From Microcoleus sp. FACHB-672 (GTDB taxonomy: Bacteria > Cyanobacteriota > Cyanobacteriia > Cyanobacteriales > Oscillatoriaceae), in assembly GCF_014695725.1 (NCBI RefSeq), contig NZ_JACJOU010000026.1, forward strand, positions 124,001-188,000: a stretch of 64,000 nucleotides of DNA, given 5' to 3'. Made by a program: the position numbers and the translations under genes. Of this stretch, positions 28,536 through 36,594 are shown piece by piece. Position 1 is the stretch's first letter. Every line of letters begins with the position of its first letter. Under the pieces are notes generated by a model. It saw nothing but the letters and a program-made list of their open reading frames with translations. It had not been told where the DNA came from and did not search any database.

Positions 28536-28733
28536 TCAGGCTTCCCCATCAGAACCGGCATCTTGGCGTTGAGCCATGATGTTAGCCATAATTGCCTTGG
28601 CATCCTCCAAAGCAAGACGGGTCTGAGGGTTTTTATAAGCAATACCCAAGTGGTCGCACAGACTACACACGTCTGCGACAGGTAGGTTGTAATCCTCTGC
28701 AATTTCTGCAATTGACAGGTCTGCAAACCCCAT
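28536..28733 (-). CDS. Small conserved cyanobacterial protein, IF-2 N-terminal-like
   Basis: A 65-residue protein (MGFADLSIAEIAEDYNLP...) that reads like a single helix-turn-helix unit, similar in pattern to the N-terminal module of translation initiation factor IF-2. It has four Cys/His in VCSLCDHLG. It precedes psbV on the same strand. I recall short proteins like this near psbV in cyanobacteria, often loosely annotated as IF-2-related. Function unknown. A frame overlapping it (28505-28738) is a shadow. Confidence 0.65.
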   Translation of the reverse strand: MGFADLSIAEIAEDYNLPVADVCSLCDHLGIAYKNPQTRLALEDAKAIMANIMAQRQDAGSDGEA

Positions 28734-28854
28734 AACAATGATGGTTGGCTAAAAGGTTAAGTAAGATTGAGCCACGTTAATATCAATATCATGCCACCGA
28801 GCGGCACCTTTCTTAAAAGAACCTGTATCAGAAGTTACGAGAGAGTGGGGGAAT

Positions 28855-28911
28855 GGGGCATGGGGAATGGGGCATTGGGTATTTCTCCCCACTTTCCTAG
28901 TCCCATGCCCC
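28855..28911. repeat. Inverted repeat of a dispersed GGGGCATGGG element
   Basis: Perfect 10-bp arms GGGGCATGGG (28855-28864) and CCCATGCCCC (28902-28911), within a G-rich then C-rich intergenic stretch made of TGGGGCA/AATGGGG words. The same family of words appears at about 50905-50935 (ATGCCCCATTCCC). Lies just downstream of accD. Confidence 0.6.
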
Positions 28912-28924
28912 TAGTTCCTAGATG

Positions 28925-29866
28925 CTATTCACTTCTGACTCTTCGGGCACCGTCATACTCAAGAAGATGGGTGTGTGGAAGTGGCACGAGGTGAGATGCG
29001 GGTGGCAGAGGAGTTGAATGTAGGCGAAGTAGCTGGGCGAGGGTGTTTTTTAACTGGGTGCGGGGCACAATTGCGTCAACAAAACCGTGCTGCAAGAGAT
29101 CCTCGGCACTTTGGAAATTTTCGGGCAGCTTTTCACGTAGGGTTTGCTCGATCACTCGGCGACCGGCAAATCCGATGGTGGCTTTGGGTTCTGCTAGGAT
29201 CATGTCTCCCAACATGGCAAAGCTCGCGGTGACGCCGCCGGTGGTGGGGTCAGTTAAAACCGGGATGTAAAGCAGTCGCGCTTGCCGGTGTTGCTCTAAA
29301 GCGCCGGAGATTTTGGCCATTTGCATCAGGCTTAACATTCCCTCCTGCATTCTGGCACCGCCTGATGAGCAGACAATCACCACCGGCAAGCGTTCTCGCG
29401 TGGCGCATTCTATTAAACGGGTGAGTTTTTCTCCCACCACTGAACCCATACTGCCGCCCATAAACCGGAAGTCCATGACGCCGAGTGCGACTGGAAGGCC
29501 ATCGAGTTGACCGATGCCGGTTTGCACGCCATCTTTTAGGCGGGTTTTTTCTTGGTACTCTCGCAGACGATCCGCGTAGGATTTGCGGTCGAAAAACTTC
29601 AGCGGGTCTGTCGGGGAAAGTCCCTCGTCTAAAGGCATCCAGCTGTTGGCATCAATGAGCTGGCGGATGCGCTCATCACTAAATACTCGTGTGTGATGGC
29701 CACACTCTAAACAGACTTTTTGGTTGGCCCGTAAGTCTTTGGTGTAGGTAAGCACGCCACACGCTTCACATTTGTTCCACAGCCCGTCGGCTATTTCACG
29801 TTCGTGCCGATCTTGACTAATAGGGCCGGCTTTTCGTCGATTTGCAAACCAATCAAATAGAGACAT
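28925..29866 (-). CDS. accD: Acetyl-CoA carboxylase carboxyltransferase subunit beta
   Basis: Transfers the carboxyl group from biotin to acetyl-CoA, the first step of fatty acid synthesis, together with AccA. 313 residues, with the N-terminal four-cysteine zinc ribbon ([11 protein letters not shown]...VCLECGHH), then the carboxyltransferase crotonase fold with [19 protein letters not shown] and the oxyanion-hole glycines in [16 protein letters not shown]. Full length. Its leader contains a strong hairpin (29945-29982). Confidence 0.96.
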   Translation of the reverse strand: MSLFDWFANRRKAGPISQDRHEREIADGLWNKCEACGVLTYTKDLRANQKVCLECGHHTRVFSDERIRQLIDANSWMPLDEGLSPTDPLKFFDRKSYADRLREYQEKTRLKDGVQTGIGQLDGLPVALGVMDFRFMGGSMGSVVGEKLTRLIECATRERLPVVIVCSSGGARMQEGMLSLMQMAKISGALEQHRQARLLYIPVLTDPTTGGVTASFAMLGDMILAEPKATIGFAGRRVIEQTLREKLPENFQSAEDLLQHGFVDAIVPRTQLKNTLAQLLRLHSTPLPPASHLVPLPHTHLLEYDGARRVRSE

Positions 29867-30249
29867 GAAAACGCCTAATTCCTCACTAAATCCTTATACC
29901 TTTTTGGTTTTTATGCGTGATCGCTCGTTCCACCTATCGTTCCCCGTAAAAAGGTGAAATAAGGCATTCTCCTTTTTACGGCGCTTAGGTCGGATCTTTT
30001 GCTGACCAAAGAGAAAATGGGATTCGCACTGCCACTGCCCATTCAGCCTTTAGACTTTCTATCCTATAGCTGTTAGGGACATCTGGTTAAAAGGATTGCT
30101 ATTAACGGTTTATATAAGGTTTGGGGCGTACAGGCTTATGCTATGCCGCTAGAGGTATGACAGTATGACGCCCTCAAGGAAGCGAGAATACACAACGTTT
30201 AGCTAACTCAACCGGCACTCCACCCGCCCAGAAAGCACCGGCAAGGATA
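29867..30249. other. 383-bp intergenic region containing a perfect hairpin
   Basis: No gene seen. It contains the perfect inverted repeat 29945-29955 / 29972-29982 described separately. The remainder shows no coding signal on either strand. Confidence 0.5.
29945..29982 (-). promoter_or_regulatory. Perfect hairpin in the accD upstream region
   Basis: CCGTAAAAAGG (29945-29955) and CCTTTTTACGG (29972-29982) form a perfect 11-bp stem with a 16-base loop, ending 79 bp upstream of the accD start. Read on the minus strand it has an internal A/T stretch but no T-tail. It could be a leader structure, the terminator of an unseen transcript, or a dispersed repeat. Confidence 0.45.
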
Positions 30250-30459
30250 TTACTCTTCTGTCTCAATTGGACTCAGCAGGAGTAGCGCTGTCCATTGATC
30301 TTGTGAGCGAACTTGCAAAGCGGCAGGGCTTCCCATTCCTAGATAAGATACTGCCCCCAAATCAATAATGCGACTGGGGATTTGATGCGCGGCGAGGACT
30401 TGCTGCATTAATTCAGCTTCCCATCGATGAAGTGTGGTTTTTAGGGTAATCCAAGACAC
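30250..30459 (-). CDS. DUF2007-type small protein (putative signal-transducing)
   Basis: A 69-residue protein starting with GTG at 30459. It has the short ferredoxin-like pattern of DUF2007 proteins: LHRWEAELMQQVLAAHQIPSRI followed by SPAALQVRSQDQWTALLLL. These domains resemble the regulatory ACT/PII-like folds and are called putative signal-transducing; no ligand is known. It lies between accD and the prepilin peptidase gene on the same strand. Confidence 0.7.
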   Translation of the reverse strand: MSWITLKTTLHRWEAELMQQVLAAHQIPSRIIDLGAVSYLGMGSPAALQVRSQDQWTALLLLSPIETEE

Positions 30460-30526
30460 AACGGCATCCTGAAAAGAGCAACTGGGGAAATGCGGGCAAG
30501 TTGGATAAAAGTTTGAGTTTTGAAAC

Positions 30527-31354
30527 TTAGGTAATCGGGAAAAACAGCCGCAGGTAGCTACTCAAAATCACTTCGCCCCAAAGTGCTGTGACACCGGCAC
30601 CTAGGGCGAGAAAAGGGCCAAAGGGCATGGGTTTATTACGTTCTAGCCAACCTAGGGCAATTGCACCGCCCCCGGCAAAGGCACCGACGGTACAGGCAAG
30701 GAAGCCGGCGATGAGCAAATACTTCCAGCCCAACCAAGCGCCCATCATGGCGGCTAATTTAGCATCACCGGCACCCATTGCTTCTTTGTTGAAAATCCGG
30801 GAACCGACTAAGCGGATAATGTCTAAGAGCCAGACTCCCACCACTGCGCCGATGATGCCGGCCATGAGTTGTTTGAGCGAATCCGTTGGGGAGTTGGCCG
30901 GCAGAAAACCGGCAATTGCTTGAAAGGCTAAACCGGCAACGACTCCCGACTGGGTGAGGGGGTTGGGTAGCGTCATGGTGTCCAGATCGATCAGTGACAG
31001 CGCTAGCAACCAACTAAAAAAAGCCCAGTAACCCACGGTTTGCCAAGAGGCGTCAAACGTCCAGAAAACGAGTAAAAATAAGATGCCGGTGGCGGCTTCT
31101 ACAATCGGATAGCGCACGGAAATCGGACTTCGGCAATGGCTACAGCGCCCCCGCAGCCGCAACCAACCGAACACCGGCACGTTTTCCGAGGCTTTGAGCC
31201 GGTTTAGGCAGTGGGGACAGCGAGAAGGTGGCCAAAGCAGTGATAAGCCTGCCGGCAGCCGGTAAACGACGACATTTAAGAAACTGCCAATCGAAGATCC
31301 CAACACGAAGACAATCAGACCCGATGCAACCGCAACGAATGTATCAATTAACAC
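30527..31354 (-). CDS. pilD: Prepilin peptidase / N-methyltransferase
   Basis: A 275-residue polytopic membrane aspartyl protease that cleaves and N-methylates type IV prepilins. The cytoplasmic zinc-binding loop is visible near residues 43-72 (CPHC ... CSHC). The two catalytic aspartates are in LIDLDTMTLPN and GAGDAKLAAMMGAW. GTG start at 31354. The substrates (pilins) are encoded elsewhere; this gene supports type IV pili, motility and natural competence. Confidence 0.95.
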   Translation of the reverse strand: MLIDTFVAVASGLIVFVLGSSIGSFLNVVVYRLPAGLSLLWPPSRCPHCLNRLKASENVPVFGWLRLRGRCSHCRSPISVRYPIVEAATGILFLLVFWTFDASWQTVGYWAFFSWLLALSLIDLDTMTLPNPLTQSGVVAGLAFQAIAGFLPANSPTDSLKQLMAGIIGAVVGVWLLDIIRLVGSRIFNKEAMGAGDAKLAAMMGAWLGWKYLLIAGFLACTVGAFAGGGAIALGWLERNKPMPFGPFLALGAGVTALWGEVILSSYLRLFFPIT

Positions 31355-31423
31355 ACAAATTTTAAATGTAAATGATCAAAATGCGACGGTAAGATTTTTT
31401 GTCAAGACCTAGCTTAAGCGCTC

Positions 31424-31684
31424 CTAATAGATTTCTGATTCCATTTGCTCAAAAGGTACAAAACATTCATCGGGCAGCAGGATCGGCTTGCCGACGAAAA
31501 TGAGCTGTCCGCGATAAGTAAATCGATCAAGTGCCACTCCGAGGGGACGCTGGTTATATTCAGGATGAACTTCCAGGTAAGCGCGATAGATTTTTCTCGC
31601 TGCCTTAAGTATGGAAGGATCGAGCAACTTGGGAACATCCAAAGTCGCTAATGGAGGTTGTGACCATTGCTGTGTCGCGTACAC
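31424..31684 (-). CDS. Small protein of unknown function
   Basis: 86 residues from GTG 31684. It is rich in Pro and aromatic residues, with the pattern PSILKAARKIYRAYLEVHPEYNQRP then GQLIFVGKPILLPDECFVPFEQME. It looks like a real soluble protein rather than a shadow, because codon use is balanced and no better frame overlaps. Family not recognised. It precedes the prepilin peptidase gene on the same strand. Confidence 0.6.
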   Translation of the reverse strand: MYATQQWSQPPLATLDVPKLLDPSILKAARKIYRAYLEVHPEYNQRPLGVALDRFTYRGQLIFVGKPILLPDECFVPFEQMESEIY

Positions 31685-31781
31685 TACCCCTACCTCTAAT
31701 TTTTTAGTTTGTACTTAAACCATATATATGAAAATATAGCAAGACTTTACGAAAGTTTTGAGGGGTGATACCCACTGACGG

Positions 31782-32039
31782 TTGCCAGATCAAGTAACAG
31801 TAGTTTTACCCATCAACCAGATCTCTCCTACTTTCGCAGAGGTTTCACTTAAATCGGTTTGCGAGCGGGAAGGAATTGGAGGCGTTGGGGTGGGTTGTGG
31901 GGTTGAGGCACAGAGGTTGCAGGAAATGTTGCCTCCCCAGGGAGTTGGGATGAAGTGTGATCCGATTCGGTTGTGTGGGGTGTGTTATGCCGGCTTGCCT
32001 TGTCATCGGATAAAGTGGCAGTTTTATCGCCAGATGTGA
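31782..32039 (+). CDS. Possible small cysteine-rich protein (TTG start)
   Basis: 85 residues, with a C-terminal part containing CDPIRLCGVCYAGLPCHRIKW, which has four cysteines and a His and looks like a metal or zinc site. No ATG is available near the start; TTG 31782 is the upstream-most choice. The frame uses ordinary codons and has no competing gene on the other strand. Unrecognised, and it could be chance. Confidence 0.4.
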   Translation: MPDQVTVVLPINQISPTFAEVSLKSVCEREGIGGVGVGCGVEAQRLQEMLPPQGVGMKCDPIRLCGVCYAGLPCHRIKWQFYRQM

Positions 32040-32127
32040 TGGCAAATATTTTATGCTCGCGGATTTGTATTTGAGGCTTTTGAAAAATTCTTGAGCCAGA
32101 ATCCCAAGAGTTACCTTTTTAAGGTAT

Positions 32128-35100
32128 GTGCTAAGATTGGCACATTTTCTTCCCAGAATTTATCGTTTTGCGTATTCTAAATCTATGACCAAGCCGTCTA
32201 AACAGGGTTTATTAGCTTTGCTGAAATTAGCCCTCTTGGGTGTTTCTTTTCCGTTAGTAATAACAAGCTTTTCCCTGGTAAACGCCGGCATTAAGCCCGA
32301 TAATAGTCTGGACTACGCTCAAGCAACGACTAAGTCCACACCTCAACCGAGTCAAAGCGCTACACCGGCATTAGTTAAACCCGCTACACCTAAACCGGGT
32401 GCTTCTGCTGAGTCCAAAAAGAAAAGTCAGCCGGCTGAAGAGAAAGTAGAGGAGAAATCGGAAAAATCTGATGAGGAGAAAGAGCCGGCACCGTCGCTAA
32501 TTTTAACCCTGTCGGTGCTGGCGGTTGTCATGGGTTTGTATTTGGGAGTTCTTCGGTTTCGTCCTCTGTGGCTGCTGTGGCTGCCGGCAGAATTAAACCT
32601 ACCTAAAACACCCATAACTCCAGAAGTTAAACTACCTGTTGGGATTTTACGGTTTCTTAAGTATCGTCCTAGAGTATTAGATGCTTGGGTTGAGAAACAT
32701 CTTGAGACTTTTCAGAAAAAGTTTTTGGAAAATGAAACGGTTGAGGAGCGAAAGGATTATGTTTCTCTGCCGGTGTTATTAAATGGTAAAGAAATTGATG
32801 AAATAACTGCCGAAACCTTAAGTGAAACTTTTAAAAAAGACAAGCGAGTGCGAGTGCTGATTAGGGGCGAGGGAGGTTCGGGAAAAACAACCATTTCCTG
32901 TCAAATTGCTAAATGGGCGATGGAAAAACAGCATAAGTCCAAACGCTTAGCCGAGCATTTGATGTTACCTGTTTTGATAGAGGAAGAACTTGACGCAAAC
33001 GCTGGAGAAGGCATCAAGCCTTTAATGGAAGCTGTTGTAGGAGAAATTCAGGAATTAATCGACAGCGAACAAACGATAGTTGATGAATTATTGGTCGAGC
33101 AACTTCTTCGACAGCGCCGAATTCTATTGATTGTGGATCATTATTCAGAAATGAGTCAAGACACTCAAAAGAATATTAATCCTGACCTCCGAGAGTTTCC
33201 AGCCAATGCTTTAATCGTTACTTCAAGAATTGACGAGAAATTTAAAGGAATTGACATTAATATTGAAACTCTCCGGTTTGATGGGGGAAAGTTGGCGTAC
33301 TTTATCGAGCAGTATTTGAAGCAGTGCGGCAAGTGGGATTTGTTTGAGGCGGATCAGGAGGAATTTTTGCAAGAATGCGCCCAACTTGCACGCATTGTAG
33401 GTGAACAGAAAACCATTACAGTTTTGCTAGCAAAGCTTTATGCCGAGCGGATGATTAATGCGAAGCAGGATTCTTTTGCATCTGGGCGTTCTCTTGACAA
33501 TATCCCTGATTTGATACTGGCGCATTTAGAAAAGCTTAATTGTCAAGGCGAAAGAAATACTAAAAATGAATATCCTACAGTTAAACAGGATGCCAAAGTC
33601 ATTGCTTGGAAATGCCTGGAGCAAAGCTATAAACCCTCCCCTGTTGATCGCGAAGTAGTGGTTAAAGCCTTGGGGAGCAATAATGCAGCATCATGCCTTG
33701 ATTATTTTGAGAAACATCTCCGTCTACTCAAGTCAATTGGATACGCTGAAGAGAGAAAAAACAGAGACAAAATCCGCTTCGCTCTCGATCCACTGGCTGA
33801 GTATCTGGCTGCACTATATCTGGTACAAGACCACTGCAAAGACGATGAGAAAAACTGGCGAGAATTATTAGCAGAAGTCGAGAAAAAATCAGGAAATTTA
33901 GAAGAAATAAAAGGTTTTTTGCTAGCAGTAAGAGACTGCTGTCTGGCTAAAGGCTCAGAAGTCAGAGTCCCCAGTTTCGTAGCTGACGAACTTGGTAAAT
34001 TGGCAGGATTAGATTTAGAAGCTTTGGAACAAGAACGACAGCGACAACGGATTAAACGTCTCCGCCACAACTTGTTTGCTCCAGATGCAACAGTACAAGA
34101 TCGGCTGCACTATCTTGGAGAAATCGGAGAAAGTGGTTCAGTCGCTAAATTTGCCGCTCCTGCTATTGTCCAATTTCTAACAAATGATAATTCATCCTTG
34201 CGTTTGTCAGCCGCAGAGGTGTTGATCAAGTTGGGCAATGCTTCAGAAGCCGTGGTGCAATCGCTATTGGCGCTTCTTGAAGATGACAATTCATCCATGC
34301 GTTTGTCAGCAGCAAAAGCGTTGGTCAAGTTAGGCAATGCTTCAGAAGACGTGGTGCAATCGCTATTGGCGCTTCTTCAAGATGACCATTGGCCCGGGCG
34401 TAAGGATACCGCAGAGGCGTTGGGCAAGTTAGGCAATGCTTCAGAAGAGGTGGTGCAATCGCTATTGGCCCTATTTCAAGATGACCATTGGCCCGTGCGT
34501 TTGTCAGCCGCAGAGGCGTTGGGCAAGTTAGGCAATGCTTCAGAAGAGGTGGTGCAAGGGCTATCGGCGCTACTTCAAGATGACAATTCATCCGTACGTT
34601 CCTTAACCGCACAGGCGTTGGGCAAGTTAGGCAATACTTCAGAAGCCGTGATGCAATCGTTATTGGCGCTACTTCAAGATGACGATTCATCCGTGCGTTT
34701 GTCAGCCACAAAGGCGTTGGGCAAGTTAGACAATGCTTCAGAAGACGTGGTGCAATCGCTATTGGCGCTTCTTGAAGATGACAATTCATCCATGCGTTAC
34801 TTAGCCGCACATGCGTTGGGCAACTTAGGCAATGCTTCAGACGCCGTGATGCAATCGTTATTGGCGCTACTTCAAGATGACGATTGGGCTGTGCGTTGCT
34901 TAACCGCAGAGGCGTTGGGCAACTTAGGCAATGCTTCAGACGCCGTGATGCAATCGTTATTGGCGCTACTTCAAGATGACAATTCATACGTGCGTTCCTT
35001 AACCGCAGAGGCGTTGGTTAAGTTAGGCAATGCTTCAGAACCTGTGGTGCAATCGCTATCGGCGCTACTTGAAGATGACGATTCAGACGTGCGTGAGGCT

Positions 35101-35349
35101 GCCGCAGAGGCGTTGGGCAACTTAGGCAATGCTTCAGACGCCGTGATGCAATCGTTATTGGCGCTACTTGAAGATGACGATTCATCCGTGCGTTACTCAG
35201 CCGCAGAGGCGTTGATTAAGTTAGGCAATGCTTCAAAAGATGTGGTGCAAGGGCTATTGGCGCTAGTTGAAGATGACGATTCAGACGTGCGTGAGGCTGC
35301 CGCACAGGTGTTGGCAAAATTGGGTCATCCTTCTGAGCCTGTTAGTTGA
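32128..35349 (+). CDS. Membrane-anchored NACHT NTPase with HEAT-like repeats
   Basis: 1073 residues from GTG 32128; ATG 32185 would give 1054, and neither start has a good ribosome site. Order: a hydrophobic signal-like helix (about 27-52), a Pro/Lys/Glu-rich linker, a membrane helix (about 123-144), a short helical region, a NACHT ATPase with Walker A GEGGSGKTT (247-255) and Walker B-like ILLIVDHYSEM (about 330), a helical middle, and from about residue 685 twelve 33-residue HEAT-like repeats of the form ALLxDDxSxxRxxAAEALxKLG. NACHT proteins with repeat sensors are STAND ATPases, several of which are antiphage sensors. The neighbouring Dnd locus fits that, but it could equally be a signalling protein. 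No fused nuclease or protease effector is visible. Confidence 0.85.
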   Translation: MLRLAHFLPRIYRFAYSKSMTKPSKQGLLALLKLALLGVSFPLVITSFSLVNAGIKPDNSLDYAQATTKSTPQPSQSATPALVKPATPKPGASAESKKKSQPAEEKVEEKSEKSDEEKEPAPSLILTLSVLAVVMGLYLGVLRFRPLWLLWLPAELNLPKTPITPEVKLPVGILRFLKYRPRVLDAWVEKHLETFQKKFLENETVEERKDYVSLPVLLNGKEIDEITAETLSETFKKDKRVRVLIRGEGGSGKTTISCQIAKWAMEKQHKSKRLAEHLMLPVLIEEELDANAGEGIKPLMEAVVGEIQELIDSEQTIVDELLVEQLLRQRRILLIVDHYSEMSQDTQKNINPDLREFPANALIVTSRIDEKFKGIDINIETLRFDGGKLAYFIEQYLKQCGKWDLFEADQEEFLQECAQLARIVGEQKTITVLLAKLYAERMINAKQDSFASGRSLDNIPDLILAHLEKLNCQGERNTKNEYPTVKQDAKVIAWKCLEQSYKPSPVDREVVVKALGSNNAASCLDYFEKHLRLLKSIGYAEERKNRDKIRFALDPLAEYLAALYLVQDHCKDDEKNWRELLAEVEKKSGNLEEIKGFLLAVRDCCLAKGSEVRVPSFVADELGKLAGLDLEALEQERQRQRIKRLRHNLFAPDATVQDRLHYLGEIGESGSVAKFAAPAIVQFLTNDNSSLRLSAAEVLIKLGNASEAVVQSLLALLEDDNSSMRLSAAKALVKLGNASEDVVQSLLALLQDDHWPGRKDTAEALGKLGNASEEVVQSLLALFQDDHWPVRLSAAEALGKLGNASEEVVQGLSALLQDDNSSVRSLTAQALGKLGNTSEAVMQSLLALLQDDDSSVRLSATKALGKLDNASEDVVQSLLALLEDDNSSMRYLAAHALGNLGNASDAVMQSLLALLQDDDWAVRCLTAEALGNLGNASDAVMQSLLALLQDDNSYVRSLTAEALVKLGNASEPVVQSLSALLEDDDSDVREAAAEALGNLGNASDAVMQSLLALLEDDDSSVRYSAAEALIKLGNASKDVVQGLLALVEDDDSDVREAAAQVLAKLGHPSEPVS
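34170..35340 (+). repeat. Twelve tandem 99-bp repeats inside the NACHT gene
   Basis: The repeated block is 33 codons. The TTGGGCAATGCTTCAGA word starts at 34231, the next copy at 34330, and so on every 99 bp. Many adjacent units are nearly identical at DNA level, including third codon positions, showing recent expansion or gene conversion. The first and last units are the most divergent. Confidence 0.85.
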
Positions 35350-35491
35350 CCACTTTACAATTGAGTTCCTCTGTAGAACCTACTTCCTCTAAACTTGCGA
35401 TCCCACAAATCTTTAGCGGCATTAATTTCTTAAGAGACGACATCAATGTATCATCGACAACATTTAATGTGTCACTATAAAACTTTTTAAA

Positions 35492-35563
<72 letters not shown>

Positions 35564-35679
35564 GTGAAAAATTAATATAACATAGACAGCATGAATCAAT
35601 CAACTATTTGAATAAATTTTGTGCTGTAAATTTTTCCTACAGGTGAAGGGAAACTACCCTATTGCCGACTTTATTCCAC

Positions 35680-36411
35680 TCAATCTGCCTGGGGACACTC
35701 ATCCCACAAACTTGTCGTTTGGCGCAAGCTTTTGTGGTTGCCATTACCCAAAATTAAATGATCCAGCAGGGGAATGCTGAGAAGTTGCGCCCCAGCCAGC
35801 AGTTGGCGGGTAAGAGTGATGTCTTCGGGACTGGGATCGACGCTGCCGGTGGGGTGGTTATGGGCGATAATCGCACGGGTGGCACCTTGGCGGATCACTT
35901 CGCGGAAAATGTCGCGGGGATGGGCGAGGGTTTCCGTTGCTGTGCCAATCGTAATCACTTTAGTGCCCAGCAAGCGATTTTTCACATCTAGCAGCAGTAC
36001 GGCAAATTTCTCCTGATTTTGCCACATGAGTTCGTGACTGAGGGCGGCGGCGGCGGCGGCGGGACTGTCAATTTCCGTGCGATCTGAGGGGCGAGATTGA
36101 AAAGCGCGTTTACCGAGTTCGACGGCGGCTAAAATAGTGGTTGCTTTTGCCGGCCCGATTCCATGAATTTGCGTTAATTCTTGAACGCTGATATCTCTTA
36201 AAACTTCCAGTGGATCGCGCTGGTGTTCGCTTAATTTTTGCAAGATGTATTGCCCAAGTCCGACAGCAGAAAGTTTTCCCGCACCTTGGCCGGTTCCTAA
36301 TAAAATGGCAATGAGTTCGGCTGTGGCTAGATTTTTAGGGCCATGAGACATTAATCGCTCACGAGGCCGTTCGCTTAGGGGGATATCTGCAATTCTTAGG
36401 CTGTAGGTCAT
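35680..36411 (-). CDS. radC: RadC family JAB-domain protein
   Basis: A 243-residue protein. An N-terminal helix-hairpin-helix-like part ([22 protein letters not shown]) is followed by a JAB/MPN metalloprotease-like domain with the full zinc motif [15 protein letters not shown] and a later DHLILG. RadC was once linked to repair, but its role is unsettled; the domain resembles deubiquitinase-type proteases. It is divergent from the Dnd helicase gene, with a 183-bp spacer between them. RadC genes are often near mobile or defence loci, but also occur alone. Confidence 0.92.
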   Translation of the reverse strand: MTYSLRIADIPLSERPRERLMSHGPKNLATAELIAILLGTGQGAGKLSAVGLGQYILQKLSEHQRDPLEVLRDISVQELTQIHGIGPAKATTILAAVELGKRAFQSRPSDRTEIDSPAAAAAALSHELMWQNQEKFAVLLLDVKNRLLGTKVITIGTATETLAHPRDIFREVIRQGATRAIIAHNHPTGSVDPSPEDITLTRQLLAGAQLLSIPLLDHLILGNGNHKSLRQTTSLWDECPQAD

Positions 36412-36547
36412 TGATGCACCGGCATCCTCTGAGGATCATCTTTTATTAAATCGCTAAAGCTGTCTGTCCCCAACCGAGAAAATGCTGAGTTGGGAGGTTT
36501 AACAAGATAAGTGGCGCGAGGATTAGAAAGTCTGTGTTGTTATCGAT

Positions 36548-36563
36548 GCCTCTATTGAGAGGC
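36548..36563 (+). promoter_or_regulatory. Small hairpin in the helicase leader
   Basis: GCCTCT (36548-36553) pairs with AGAGGC (36558-36563) around ATTG, 32 bp before the helicase ATG. It may influence translation or be a half-palindrome operator for control of the restriction arm. Confidence 0.35.
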
Positions 36564-36594
36564 AACACCTTCTAAAATTAATTCAACAGTTTAA

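Noticed and set aside
28505-28738. 77-residue minus-strand frame overlapping the IF-2-like small gene
   Set aside because: It is out of frame with the conserved-looking 65-residue protein, and its sequence is Trp/Cys/Thr-rich without pattern.
34325-34987. 220-residue minus-strand frame with regular repeats
   Set aside because: It is the antisense reading of the 99-bp HEAT repeats; the regularity is inherited from the real gene.
34170-35340. CRISPR array, because of regular 99-bp spacing
   Set aside because: The units are continuous codons of one open frame without unique spacers, so they are protein repeats.
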